DNA of 58,065 nucleotides. It comes from a virus. Positions 35,324 through 43,879 of this stretch are shown piece by piece. The position numbers and the translations under genes were made by a program. The notes under the pieces are model-generated. The model saw only the letters and a list, made by a program, of their open reading frames with translations, searched no databases and was not told where the DNA came from. Each line of letters begins with the position of its first letter. Position 1 is the first letter of the stretch. The stretch covers positions 1 through 58,065 of IMG/VR virus record IMGVR_UViG_3300027911_000015. One strand, 5' to 3'.

Positions 35324-36781
35324 TTAGGTCCAAACTCGGAAATTCTCAAATGAACAGGGGTTCTTTGCATCATATTCACGATAGAACAATGAATTCTTGT
35401 CTTGATTAGGTCTCCAATCAGTCTTTTCGAAAGCAATGGGACCCAGATATGGATCAGCATACTTCAGAATGAAATCGTAAGGCATCGCCTCAGGCTCCAC
35501 ATAGCCACGATCTGGATTCTGGATTGCCCAGATGATTCCACCAAGCAATGCAGCACCAACTTGAATAGCCGTGGCGTTTTCACCAGGCACCAATTCGCGG
35601 GCTTCTTCGATACTCAACTGCGAGCCGTGCCATACTGCGAAATCATCGCCAATGAGCAATACGCCCAGTTCATCCATACCACCAACGATTTCGTCCTTGG
35701 CTATCCGAGTTTTGGATTGCAGATCAAGTTCACGGCCGCGAAGTTCATGGACAGATGCGATTGCAGCATCGCATGGCTGGTACACGTAGTATACAGAGGG
35801 ACGGAATTTGCCATCTTCTGTCTCGAAATACTGCGACATTGTGATGGATTCGCTGTGCTGTATACAAAACCCATTGTAACTTCCTCCTTGTGGAACCCAT
35901 GACTTCATGAGTACGGATAGACCTGGTTGTTTTAGATATGCGGCAGTGCCTTGTGATTCACCGTTTTCTGGCTTCTTGTTTTCGTGTGTTCCCCAGCCCA
36001 TTTCAGCAGGAGCCCGACCTTCGGCCCAGAATCCTTCGCAGGACCAGGTGTTCACGAATTCATTCTTTTCCTTTGGCTTATCAATTACCTGTGTGTCTCG
36101 TTCAGCAATATGAATCACCTTGACACCCAAATCACGCATTAGTTCCGCCCAACCTTCCTTGCTATAAGGAGGTAGGACATGATCTAGATCCTTGCGACCC
36201 TCTGCCAGTTTCAGCAAAGCCCGCTTGGTCAACTGCGTGACAAGACCAGGATTGGCTCCATTCGTTACAACCGCTGTCGCAGCATTCGGATACTCTGCGG
36301 CCATTTCACACACCACGGCGTGTGTATGGAAGAGAGTGCGGTCAGCAAGTTCGGGAATCTTTTCATCAGGCTCGGTGCCCCAACGTTCCAGTGAGGTGTT
36401 GGTATAGTGTACACCATTTTCCAGGCACCACTTGATGATGGATTGCGCTTCAATATTCAATGACACATCAATGACAAAGCCACCCTCTTCAGTATACTTC
36501 TTGAGGGTGGCTTCCAGATTACCAGGGAGAATTTCCTTACGGACATACTTGACGCCGTTATCACCGTTACGCTTGGTGAATACGTCCTTGTGGTCGTCCT
36601 TTTCAAGGACCGTGATTTGCGATGGCGAACGTGCGACGTGTTTGATTACAAGAGGAAGAATACATTGACCCACCGAACCATATCCGAGGATCAGGATCTT
36701 CTTGTCGTATTTTACAAACTTGTCTTTGTCAACGATTGCTTCGACCAATGCGGTCTTGAAGGCGCTATATGGCTTGCGCAT
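35324..36781 (-). CDS. hss: Homospermidine synthase, 485 aa
   Basis: A Rossmann GxGxxG (ILGYGSVGQC, Gly33-Gly38) starts the saccharopine-dehydrogenase-like NAD domain. DVSLNIEAQSIIKWCLENGV, YTNTSLERWGTEPDEK and VTNGANPGLVTQLTKRALLK follow the bacterial homospermidine synthase pattern, as does the length (about 475-480 in bacteria). The enzyme makes homospermidine from putrescine (and spermidine) with NAD as a bound redox cofactor. Polyamines neutralise DNA charge, so this may help genome packaging or host-like polyamine balance. It is rare among phages and common in Alphaproteobacteria. Preceded by CGGAGTAACC before the ATG. Confidence 0.93.
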   Translation of the reverse strand: MRKPYSAFKTALVEAIVDKDKFVKYDKKILILGYGSVGQCILPLVIKHVARSPSQITVLEKDDHKDVFTKRNGDNGVKYVRKEILPGNLEATLKKYTEEGGFVIDVSLNIEAQSIIKWCLENGVHYTNTSLERWGTEPDEKIPELADRTLFHTHAVVCEMAAEYPNAATAVVTNGANPGLVTQLTKRALLKLAEGRKDLDHVLPPYSKEGWAELMRDLGVKVIHIAERDTQVIDKPKEKNEFVNTWSCEGFWAEGRAPAEMGWGTHENKKPENGESQGTAAYLKQPGLSVLMKSWVPQGGSYNGFCIQHSESITMSQYFETEDGKFRPSVYYVYQPCDAAIASVHELRGRELDLQSKTRIAKDEIVGGMDELGVLLIGDDFAVWHGSQLSIEEARELVPGENATAIQVGAALLGGIIWAIQNPDRGYVEPEAMPYDFILKYADPYLGPIAFEKTDWRPNQDKNSLFYREYDAKNPCSFENFRVWT

Positions 36782-36816
36782 GGTTACTCCGAAGGAAGGA
36801 AATTGATATATCCTTC

Positions 36817-36824
36817 TATTTATT
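36817..36824 (-). promoter_or_regulatory. Possible late-promoter-like octamer before homospermidine synthase
   Basis: Minus strand AATAAATA followed by GAAGGATAT, similar to TATAAATAGAAGATAT before gp25. It lies 35 bases before the start of homospermidine synthase and overlaps the upstream stop codon. One mismatch from consensus. Confidence 0.28.
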
Positions 36825-37128
36825 CGGCTTGGTCACCGAACTTCGGGATTTCCACAGATCCATCCGCCTTAGCCTTACCCTTCTTGGTCGGGAACTTCTT
36901 TTCGATAAGGGCAGCGTGACTCGCGCAACTCTCAGGAGTAGCAGGTTCCATAGCAAGTTGCAGGAATTGAGAGAAGTTATCCGTCACGCGGAGAGGAACA
37001 AGGGCGCCGTCCGTAAAGAAGATATCGCATCCTCCTTCCAACAGAGGGGCAATTTCTCTCACAGCATCAAGATTGATGATAACAACACTACCCTTGTGCT
37101 TCGAAAATACTTTGACCATGAAACTCAT
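36820..37128 (-). CDS. Small conserved-type protein of unknown function, 102 aa
   Basis: The first 55 residues (MVKVFSKHKGSVVIINLDAV, then DIFFTDGALVPLRVTDNFSQ) resemble the compact beta fold of FlbD-like regulators (strand, loop, strand, helix), but the match is weak. The C-terminus is Lys/Glu-rich. It is coupled by a TAATG overlap to the gene before it and followed by homospermidine synthase. Confidence 0.65.
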   Translation of the reverse strand: MSFMVKVFSKHKGSVVIINLDAVREIAPLLEGGCDIFFTDGALVPLRVTDNFSQFLQLAMEPATPESCASHAALIEKKFPTKKGKAKADGSVEIPKFGDQAE

Positions 37129-37337
37129 TATTTCTGCTCCTTCTTTGCTTGTTTACGGGCGGCTTTGCCGAAAAATTCATCTTCACTATATGGGATGCGG
37201 TTGGCTGCTTCTTCCGCAATTTCAGCGGCGATAAACTGCTCCCGTAAATCGGAACGATATTGACCTGAAAAATTAGCCAGCATTCTCTTGCTTGATTGAC
37301 TGAGTTTGAAGTGACTGTCCCGATTTACGCTTTTCAT
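37128..37337 (-). CDS. Small charged helical protein, 69 aa
   Basis: Start MKSVNRDSHFKLSQSSKRML, whose ATG overlaps the TGA of the upstream membrane gene (ATGA). Arg/Lys/Glu-rich helix (REQFIAAEIAEEAANRIPYS, then KAARKQAKKEQK). No family recognised; T4-like phages often have such a short ORF near small membrane genes. Confidence 0.68.
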   Translation of the reverse strand: MKSVNRDSHFKLSQSSKRMLANFSGQYRSDLREQFIAAEIAEEAANRIPYSEDEFFGKAARKQAKKEQK

Positions 37338-37564
37338 TTCACGATCCCTTTCATATATGTATATACTGCTCCAACAATAACCAATACTGCCAAAATCTTC
37401 CACAGCAAACGAAATCCACAATCGCTGTAATAAACCATTTCCATCTTGGCGAGGTCACGATTCGCCAACATGCGGGCATCAGGGTCCTCACCGAGTGAAT
37501 TGACAATCTCAGAGTAGACCTTGTATCTCTGTCGTGCCTTCCAGTAGTAGTAGAGGGAAAGCAT
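37334..37564 (-). CDS. Small membrane protein, 76 aa
   Basis: Start taken at MLSLYYYWKARQRYKVYSEI just after the stop of the upstream gene. A longer frame exists but overlaps that gene entirely. One C-terminal hydrophobic helix (LLWKILAVLVIVGAVYTYM, about 54-72) suggests a tail-anchored protein. Coupled to the next gene by ATGA. Confidence 0.65.
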   Translation of the reverse strand: MLSLYYYWKARQRYKVYSEIVNSLGEDPDARMLANRDLAKMEMVYYSDCGFRLLWKILAVLVIVGAVYTYMKGIVK

Positions 37565-37565
37565 A

Positions 37566-38105
37566 TTAGTCCCACAAAGAAGAAAAGTGCTTTCCAAATA
37601 GTTCAAATCCTTCCTGGATCTTCTGTTCCATGGCAATATGTCCTTCTTGGTCATATTTGCCATTTACGAAATATTTCGATTCCCATTCGTCATCCATCTT
37701 GGATTCGAAAGAGAAAATCATCTTGTCAAGAATTTCATCCCAGGACTTGATGGCGACTTCCATCGCTGCCTCATTGGGATTACCATATTCGTCGGTCCAC
37801 TCAGGTCCTTCAGGCACCACAGACATTGGAATGCCGTGCTTGGTCGCCTTCAGTTGTTTCAACATAGGCACAATGATAGGTGCGAGGGTGCTATCCATAG
37901 ACCACGTATCATAGACATGAATCTTCACCTTCACAGTACGATTACGCTTTTTGTGGATCCATTGGCAAAGGTCATCTACCTTCGTTTCAGAAAGCCATGA
38001 ACCGATCTTGTAGCAGCGATCCTCAGATACACCAACCTTTTGAAGGAGGCCGGCAATCTGAAATGGGCCAATCCAGTTGATGTATTTCCCGATGTATACG
38101 CGCAT
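37566..38105 (-). CDS. Conserved phage protein of unknown function, 179 aa
   Basis: Contains MRVYIGKYINWIGPFQIAGL, VKVKIHVYDTWSMDSTLAPI and IVPMLKQLKATKHGIPMSVV, then EVAIKSWDEILDKMIFSFES, a pattern widely kept in phages of Proteobacteria. The family has no known function. Its ATG shares a base with the stop before it (TAATG). Confidence 0.78.
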   Translation of the reverse strand: MRVYIGKYINWIGPFQIAGLLQKVGVSEDRCYKIGSWLSETKVDDLCQWIHKKRNRTVKVKIHVYDTWSMDSTLAPIIVPMLKQLKATKHGIPMSVVPEGPEWTDEYGNPNEAAMEVAIKSWDEILDKMIFSFESKMDDEWESKYFVNGKYDQEGHIAMEQKIQEGFELFGKHFSSLWD

Positions 38106-38305
38106 TATCTCTTCTCTCTCGTCACTGATGCAATTTGTTCCACAGGCAAAGGAAGCCCGTAGTCCTCAATCTGTTTTTCCATAATGAGGATAACGCGAGT
38201 GCATTTGGACAAAACGAACGCACGATCCAGTTCACCAAGAACCTGGTTACGTTCAATGTCCTTGTTTATTTCTTCGATGAACTTCTCGATTACTATGTTA
38301 CTCAT
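38105..38305 (-). CDS. Small helical protein, 66 aa
   Basis: Start at MSNIVIEKFIEEINKDIERN, overlapping the stop of the 47-residue gene before it (ATGAGTAA). Amphipathic helices throughout; no motif recognised. Confidence 0.65.
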   Translation of the reverse strand: MSNIVIEKFIEEINKDIERNQVLGELDRAFVLSKCTRVILIMEKQIEDYGLPLPVEQIASVTREKR

Positions 38306-38441
38306 TCTTTTCTCCATGCACAGGAACATACTTTACTTTGTATAGCTTTCCTTGGAAAACAAAGGTGTCTCCATGTTTCAGAGGAAAGCGAAAGCCTACC
38401 TGCATCATGGCTTTCCTGATGGGTGAACAGTAGGCTTTCAT
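38298..38441 (-). CDS. Small protein, 47 aa
   Basis: Reads MKAYCSPIRKAMMQVGFRFP then KHGDTFVFQGKLYKVKYVPV. Its ATG overlaps the TGA of the metallophosphoesterase gene (ATGA) and its end overlaps the next start, so it fills the gap exactly in a coupled gene chain. The GDTFVFQGKLYKVKYV part looks like a small beta domain. Function unknown. Confidence 0.62.
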   Translation of the reverse strand: MKAYCSPIRKAMMQVGFRFPLKHGDTFVFQGKLYKVKYVPVHGEKNE

Positions 38442-39286
38442 AGTTCCACAAATTGAAGTTCGAAGGAATCGGCAATAAGTTCATGACCGATATACCCACG
38501 AGGGTTCGAAACGACCCAAGTATCACCGACTTGGTATTGCTGTCGATGGTGCATGTGACCATGGACCCAGCACTTGATTTGCGGATTATCAAGGATCAAC
38601 TCCGAAAAATCCGACGCATAGCCGAAATTCATGTTGACCATGTGTGCATACTTCGGATTGATAGACTTGAAGGTAGGAGCGTGGTGGGTCACCACGAAAA
38701 CCTTCTTGTCCTTGTTCGCATCAAGTGTCTTGGTTAGTTCAGCAATGAAAAGAGAATTGTCCTCCATTGCATCCCTGGTCGTAAACATGGAAGGTCGGCT
38801 CTTTTGAACCTTTTCTCCAGTCTCAACCTGTGTGGTCCAGAATGTAACGTCTGGCTTATTGCTATTCTTGACGCACTGGAAATCGTTCATCAACCGACCC
38901 ACATCCCAAAGGATGGTGTCGTTTCCCTTGTTCATGTCAGTCCACATGGTTCCACCAAAGAACACCACATCATCGATGACATGCGATTGCTTGTCGAGGA
39001 AATGCAGGTTAGGATAGAATCCCGTGGCGTGCCGAAGGGTTTCAACGGTCTTGCCGAAATCCCCATGGTAATGCTCATGGTTACCCATGACATAGATGAC
39101 CTGAGGAAACTCAGAGCAAACTTGTCCAAGGAAATCAACGTATCTCTTACGGAGAGGACCGTCACGGGTGAAATCATCGGCAACAAAAATATCCCCTGCC
39201 AGAACAAGAACGTCGGCATCATGTTCGTTTTTTGGGTAGATCGGACCAAATTCGAGGTGAACGTCCGAGCAAAAATCAACCTTCAT
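38438..39286 (-). CDS. Calcineurin-like metallophosphoesterase, 282 aa
   Basis: Start set at MKVDFCSDVHLEFGPIYPKN, preceded by AGGAG at seven bases and by a strong promoter. The metal-binding motifs are present: SDVHLE, LVLAGDIF, VMGNHEHYHG, VVTHHAPT and WVHGHMHH, in the usual order of the family. It likely hydrolyses phosphodiesters or monoesters of a nucleotide or nucleic acid; the substrate is not evident. First gene of a unit with two or more small genes behind it. Confidence 0.88.
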   Translation of the reverse strand: MKVDFCSDVHLEFGPIYPKNEHDADVLVLAGDIFVADDFTRDGPLRKRYVDFLGQVCSEFPQVIYVMGNHEHYHGDFGKTVETLRHATGFYPNLHFLDKQSHVIDDVVFFGGTMWTDMNKGNDTILWDVGRLMNDFQCVKNSNKPDVTFWTTQVETGEKVQKSRPSMFTTRDAMEDNSLFIAELTKTLDANKDKKVFVVTHHAPTFKSINPKYAHMVNMNFGYASDFSELILDNPQIKCWVHGHMHHRQQYQVGDTWVVSNPRGYIGHELIADSFELQFVEL

Positions 39287-39310
39287 TTCAATACTCCTAG
39301 TCGAAACCAC

Positions 39311-39339
39311 ATTATATACCAATAGTGGCAGGTAGTCAA
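39311..39339 (-). promoter_or_regulatory. Sigma70-type promoter before metallophosphoesterase
   Basis: Minus strand TTGACT (39339-39334), exactly 17 bases, TATAAT (39316-39311). The ATG of the phosphoesterase lies 24 bases after the -10 box. Confidence 0.82.
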
Positions 39340-39363
39340 TACCTGAAAATCATTATTACCGAA

Positions 39364-39960
39364 TCAGTATCGGTTACATTTACTTGCGTTTTCTTTTGCG
39401 GTAAGTATCTGAAGGTTCCAGGGAACATGTAGTCCTCGAACTCCTTCTCCTTGCAACGGAACTATATGGTCGACCTCATGAGGTATACCAGTTTCTTCGG
39501 TAATCCAAACAGCACAATGGTAAATCCATTCAATATCTATTAGTTGGTCTTTTGATAGCCAGGGTGGAGTCGCTTGGATTTTTGCGGCGCTTCTTTTTGC
39601 TTTTCGTGCGTTTATTTGTCCTCTATTATTTTCGCGATATATTTTTTTCTTTTCCCGAAGTTCTTCTTTATGGGTTTCCCTATATTTTTTCATTCTCTGG
39701 CGATATGGTTCTTTATCTTCTCTATATTTTTCCTTACTGTATTCGCTTCTTTCCTCTTTATGTGTTTCATAATAGCGTTTATTTCTAGCGTTTTCTTGTT
39801 CTCGATTCAATATATGTTTCAATCTCCTTCTTTCACGAATAGTTTCTTTATTTCTTTCCCTATATTCTTTACTTTTGATAAACAGTTCGGCTTTTTTGGA
39901 TTCCCTATATCTCTTATTATATTCTTTCATATAAAGTTGTCGGCCGGTTGGAATATCCAT
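39364..39960 (-). CDS. HNH endonuclease with charged repeat region, 198 aa
   Basis: The C-terminal third has HNH signs: GIPHEVDHIVPLQGEGVRGL, then HVPWNLQILTAKENASKC (about 155-195), with EVDHIVPL and PWNLQ as in phage HNH nucleases. The first 130 residues are Lys/Arg/Glu/Tyr-rich repeats (KKYRETHKEELREKKKIYRE) that probably wrap DNA. I start at MDIPTGRQL right after the upstream stop; an ATG twelve bases earlier is possible. It differs from the other HNH genes here and has no terminal finger. Confidence 0.78.
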   Translation of the reverse strand: MDIPTGRQLYMKEYNKRYRESKKAELFIKSKEYRERNKETIRERRRLKHILNREQENARNKRYYETHKEERSEYSKEKYREDKEPYRQRMKKYRETHKEELREKKKIYRENNRGQINARKAKRSAAKIQATPPWLSKDQLIDIEWIYHCAVWITEETGIPHEVDHIVPLQGEGVRGLHVPWNLQILTAKENASKCNRY

Positions 39961-39961
39961 T

Positions 39962-40216
39962 TTACTTATCATTTCCTGTATTGGAAGGAGTTTTTTGTGT
40001 GATTTGTTTACCTGCTATAATCACAGAACAACCAGCCAACATTTTTAATGTGGATTCGGCATATTCATTCAGTGTAGGTATAGTTCCGTGGTGAATCATC
40101 CAAAAAACATACATATGAAAGGCAATGAAGGTAATACCTGATGCGACCTTAGCCCAACACAACGCAGCGTTATCATCTTCACTGAATATTTCGAATAGTC
40201 TTGAACCGAATCCCAT
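39962..40216 (-). CDS. Small membrane protein, possible holin, 84 aa
   Basis: MGFGSRLFEIFSEDDNAALC leads to two hydrophobic segments (VASGITFIAFHMYVFWM and LKMLAGCSVIIAGKQI). Length, two spans and a charged C-terminus fit small phage holins, but the same layout is found in other membrane proteins. Neighbours (GalE and an HNH gene) give no support. Confidence 0.6.
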   Translation of the reverse strand: MGFGSRLFEIFSEDDNAALCWAKVASGITFIAFHMYVFWMIHHGTIPTLNEYAESTLKMLAGCSVIIAGKQITQKTPSNTGNDK

Positions 40217-40218
40217 GA

Positions 40219-41220
40219 TTATCTCCTGTTGAATGCCATAACCGCGGGACTATTTAGATACCATTTATGGGCAGAATTTATGATTGTGCTGATTTCAGAA
40301 AACCTTGGTGTCCATCCAATCGTGTTCCATGCGAGGTCACCATTGGCCACCAGGAATGCTGGGTCACCTGGTCTCCGTTCCCTAACGCAAACATCAACAG
40401 GTCCTATGTTCTTCTCAACATAATCCAGAATTTCCAGGTTGGAAAAACCCTTTGATGTTCCGAGATTGAATGTGTAATGTGTTGGTTGGTTTGTCATGAG
40501 GTTTCTCATGAACAGCAAGGCTCTCACATGAGCCCTTGCAATGTCCCATACGTGAATATAGTCACGAACACAGGTTCCATCCGGTGTATCGTAGTCGGTG
40601 CCGTATAGTGTGAACGTCCTATCAAACAACTTGGCTTCAAGTATTCTTGCTACGATATGGGTGGCTCCAAGTTCCTGTCCAAGGTCATAACTGAATGGCT
40701 CGGCTCCGGCTGCATTGAAGAAACGAAACGCGACGTATGGAATTCCATATGCTTTGTTGTAATCCTCAAGGACTTTTTCGATCATCAACTTCGTATTGCC
40801 ATAAGGATTTGTTGGTTTCGTAACGGCATCCTCTCTTAAAGAGGGCCAACATTCACCGTATACGGCAGCCGAAGATGAAAACAGAACAACAGGACGTTTC
40901 TTGTTTCTTCTGATGGCATCCATCATCATGATGGTTTTCGACACATTGTTGAGGTAATAGTTCGATGGATCAACGACCGAAGGACCCACAAGGGAAGTTC
41001 CTGCGCAATGAACCACACAATCAATGTCGTTTTCCTCGAACAGTTGCAACACATCTTCGCAGGAATAATCCTCTTCGATGAAGTTATCCACACCAAACAA
41101 GGCATGTGCCCTGAAGATCCGATCAACCACCGTGATATAGGCATCAGGGAAATGGTTGCGCATAGCCCTGACAATATGGCTGCCAATGTATCCTGTTCCT
41201 CCTGTTACGACAATATTCAT
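40219..41220 (-). CDS. GalE-like UDP-sugar 4-epimerase, 333 aa
   Basis: Extended short-chain dehydrogenase: NAD motif TGGTGYIG (6-13), FSSSAAVYG (114-122) and catalytic Tyr140-Lys144 in NPYGNTK, then FRFFNAAGAEP. Length equals that of GalE (about 338). It would interconvert UDP-glucose/UDP-galactose or N-acetyl forms, perhaps altering host surface sugar or supplying a sugar for DNA or virion modification. The start is chosen at the ATGA overlap with the upstream gene, with AAGGTG as ribosome site. Confidence 0.88.
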   Translation of the reverse strand: MNIVVTGGTGYIGSHIVRAMRNHFPDAYITVVDRIFRAHALFGVDNFIEEDYSCEDVLQLFEENDIDCVVHCAGTSLVGPSVVDPSNYYLNNVSKTIMMMDAIRRNKKRPVVLFSSSAAVYGECWPSLREDAVTKPTNPYGNTKLMIEKVLEDYNKAYGIPYVAFRFFNAAGAEPFSYDLGQELGATHIVARILEAKLFDRTFTLYGTDYDTPDGTCVRDYIHVWDIARAHVRALLFMRNLMTNQPTHYTFNLGTSKGFSNLEILDYVEKNIGPVDVCVRERRPGDPAFLVANGDLAWNTIGWTPRFSEISTIINSAHKWYLNSPAVMAFNRR

Positions 41221-41558
41221 TTCATCACCTTCCACAGTTCATGCTCTCGCCATTCCTTCACGAAACTCTTAGGTGCCGCAAAGGTTCTTGCCACGAAAAC
41301 TATATCGAGGTGCGCTCCATCATAGGCTTTCGTAAACTCTATGCAATCACTCTTGTATAGTTCATAGGCCAATCTGTTACATAGTTCCCTTTTCATGTCT
41401 TCATCAGAAACTTTTGCGTTACTCAACTCCATTGGACCCATGTTCATACGAACCATCACCATCTTGCCTTCGACTTTTCGGTCGGTTGTGTCCACTGTTT
41501 TCTGCGGAGTATCGTCGAACATTTCGCGAAACTTTTGGGTGTGAATGTCTATGCCCAT
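41217..41558 (-). CDS. Unknown protein, 113 aa
   Basis: MGIDIHTQKFREMFDDTPQK begins a mixed alpha/beta protein with an MVRMNMGPMELSNAK strand region and a DIVFVARTFAAPKSFVKEWR end. No family recognised. It overlaps the NTase-like gene by ten bases and GalE by four. Confidence 0.65.
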   Translation of the reverse strand: MGIDIHTQKFREMFDDTPQKTVDTTDRKVEGKMVMVRMNMGPMELSNAKVSDEDMKRELCNRLAYELYKSDCIEFTKAYDGAHLDIVFVARTFAAPKSFVKEWREHELWKVMK

Positions 41559-42346
41559 CTGTATCCCCTTTCAAGGAACTTGTGTTCCCGATAGCGATAT
41601 GATTTTCCCGATGAGGCAGCAGGGTTCTGCAAAACCAATCTCTTATCAATACACGCCAGATATTCATCCATGGATATCCACAACTTATTCGTCCCAATGT
41701 CATACCATGGCATACAGTGTAGGAAATCAAATGACTTGCGGATTTCGTCGGGTGTTCCACACATGCAGGTCACATACTGAAACTTGTCTATGCAGGTGAT
41801 GGCTTTGTCGGTTATTAGTTTGTTGTTTGGTGCATCTATGCTCTCGGCATATTCATCCGTGCATTCAGCAATCAGGTCGTCATTATTTTTCAACAGATCC
41901 ACTACATCATTTGCTGTCAGACGGTTCATGAAATAAACATCGATATCGTTAGGTTTATATCCTTGCAACAGTGACGCAATGGCGCCTCCCGAAATGAACA
42001 TCAACGAAGGATTCATCCGATCCGTGAGGTATTTCATCGAAGGGGAAATAGCGCACATTTCTTTCAATACCTGTTTCACACCCAAAAGTAGACTTTTATC
42101 AGAATCACTGAACTCTAATGGGTGTTTGTTATGCGCAGTGACGACCAGGTTTCTGCATCGGCCTCTCCAATCAACATGAGTGACCGAATTGCTCTTATTG
42201 GCCTCATAGAATGCCCGGATATCGAAATTGGGATTCTTGGTGTGTTCCAGATAGGCGTTCAGCAAGACCGTGGCTTGGTGGCCGCCACAGAATGGATCCG
42301 CAACGGCATCTTCGATCTTCTTCAGCAGGTCTTGATTTAGATGCAT
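41549..42346 (-). CDS. Nucleotidyltransferase-fold protein, 265 aa
   Basis: Start chosen at MHLNQDLLKKIEDAVADPFC overlapping the upstream stop. Around residues 120-140 it reads LMFISGGAIASLLQGYKPND IDVYF, the GG...DxD pattern of the pol-beta nucleotidyltransferase fold. Such proteins occur in many T4-like phages without a known substrate; a tRNA- or protein-modifying or toxin-like NTase is possible. The rest is helical with several Cys. Confidence 0.65.
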   Translation of the reverse strand: MHLNQDLLKKIEDAVADPFCGGHQATVLLNAYLEHTKNPNFDIRAFYEANKSNSVTHVDWRGRCRNLVVTAHNKHPLEFSDSDKSLLLGVKQVLKEMCAISPSMKYLTDRMNPSLMFISGGAIASLLQGYKPNDIDVYFMNRLTANDVVDLLKNNDDLIAECTDEYAESIDAPNNKLITDKAITCIDKFQYVTCMCGTPDEIRKSFDFLHCMPWYDIGTNKLWISMDEYLACIDKRLVLQNPAASSGKSYRYREHKFLERGYRWA

Positions 42347-42984
42347 AGCATCAGCAGATTTTCTTCTTCGGGAGTGAGAGCATTCATGATATACGTGAAG
42401 TTGGTGGGCATCGCCTTCCATACACGCTCAATGTTGTATGGTTCGAATCCGGGACGATACCACTTGCGCTCCTGTCGGATGATCCGATAGAACTTGACGT
42501 AGGCATTGGCCTTCTGTGTGTAGGTGTCAACGTCGATTGGTAGTTTATACTCTTCAATACACTTGGCGGATCGTTCCTCGCAATCCGCTTCCAGCCACAT
42601 GCACATATGGATGGCTGTATCCAAGACTTCATTGGTCGGTTCAATCTGTCGGCCAATCCACGCATCAATGATATTATAGGGTTCTTCGCCGTTGATCTTG
42701 GCGTCAACCCAACCAGGAATCTTTTCGTGCCACTGGTGCATGTGGTTGTATTCGTGGACGAGGATAGGCAGCCAATCTTCAATGGGCTTGCCGATAGCTA
42801 CAGCAAGTTCAGGACCTTCATCTTCACCTTCACCGTCGGAGAAATATCCATTCACCTTGACCAGACCCAGTTCATCACCATAGGCGATATGGGTGTCATT
42901 CTCAAGCCGGCACCTTACACCGAACTTCTTGCAGTCCTCTCCGACCTTCTTGATGAACTTTTCAACCGACTTGTGGTGTTGCAT
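42337..42984 (-). CDS. Putative zinc metallopeptidase-like protein, 215 aa
   Basis: Contains LVHEYNHMHQW (HExxH, about 75-85) and later CMWLEADCEERSA, where a Glu could be the third zinc ligand, as in gluzincin-like peptidases. The N-terminus has a small beta part (NDTHIAYGDELGLVKVNGYF). The peptidase function is inferred from the motif only. It is between a DHH phosphoesterase and the NTase-like gene. Confidence 0.6.
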   Translation of the reverse strand: MQHHKSVEKFIKKVGEDCKKFGVRCRLENDTHIAYGDELGLVKVNGYFSDGEGEDEGPELAVAIGKPIEDWLPILVHEYNHMHQWHEKIPGWVDAKINGEEPYNIIDAWIGRQIEPTNEVLDTAIHMCMWLEADCEERSAKCIEEYKLPIDVDTYTQKANAYVKFYRIIRQERKWYRPGFEPYNIERVWKAMPTNFTYIMNALTPEEENLLMLCI

Positions 42985-43855
42985 TCTTCATCTCCCAAAA
43001 CTTCTCGTAGGTCACGCGGAATCCAGCGGCATTCCTGTGTCCGCCACCTCCATACTGCTTGGCAATCTCCGACACATCAACTACCTTGGTGTCATTCGAA
43101 CGGAGCGAAAACTCCACGCCATTCGGCTTGAAATAGAAACAACATCCGAAAGGTTGTGTTTCACAAAGGATATGTCCTGCATCCGATGAAAGGGTGTATG
43201 GCAGGTTCGCACATTTCAGAACATAGCCGCCGACATTGATATCGGTGTATACAACGTCCAGCATTTCCTTGATATCTTTGAAGTGCTTTCGTTCCAGCGC
43301 AGCACCTTCATTCTCCAGTTGTCTGATTCCTGCCGCGCTCTGGGTCATCAGTTCGTCCCAGTTCTCGAACGTATAGTCATAGGAGAATACTGCCGCGTTG
43401 ATTTCACGGGTTCCTTGCAGTTTGAATCTCCACAGGTCACGATCTTCGATATGACGCAGCATCGTGGGAGGTTCTTCATTCGGAAAGAAATAGTTCCACG
43501 CAATCATGGCACCCGAATGGTCATTGTCGAATCGTGTGATATACCACGGTGCCTCAAGACCCGCAAGATCCTCGATGGCTGTCTTGTGGTGGTCAAGGTG
43601 AATGACAGCAGAGGCTTCGTCAATGATCTTTTGCATGACAGGCCTCTTGTAACTGAAATCGACCATGTAAACGATGGCACCCTTGGTATCGGGAGGGTCA
43701 ACCTGATATACGCCAGGATAATATTCGATTGTCATGGGAACCGAAAGTTCCTTCTTTCGTTTCTCAAGATATCTCCGGCAAACCCAGGCTCCTGAGAATC
43801 CGTCAGCACATTTTCCGTGGTAGATGACCACGACACGTTGGGGCTTGGGTAGCAT
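42962..43855 (-). CDS. DHH-family phosphoesterase, 297 aa
   Basis: Motifs: VIYHGKCADGFSGAW (Asp), VYMVDFSYKR, LDHHKTAI (DHH at 88-90), an Asp in IEDRDLWRF and the DHHA1-type end YGGGGHRNAAGF. The family cleaves oligoribonucleotides (NrnA) or cyclic dinucleotides, or ssDNA (RecJ). Length fits NrnA-like enzymes. It may recycle short RNA or DNA, or remove signalling dinucleotides. Confidence 0.87.
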   Translation of the reverse strand: MLPKPQRVVVIYHGKCADGFSGAWVCRRYLEKRKKELSVPMTIEYYPGVYQVDPPDTKGAIVYMVDFSYKRPVMQKIIDEASAVIHLDHHKTAIEDLAGLEAPWYITRFDNDHSGAMIAWNYFFPNEEPPTMLRHIEDRDLWRFKLQGTREINAAVFSYDYTFENWDELMTQSAAGIRQLENEGAALERKHFKDIKEMLDVVYTDINVGGYVLKCANLPYTLSSDAGHILCETQPFGCCFYFKPNGVEFSLRSNDTKVVDVSEIAKQYGGGGHRNAAGFRVTYEKFWEMKNATPQVG

Positions 43856-43879
43856 TATGACTCCAGATGAGAATGGTTC

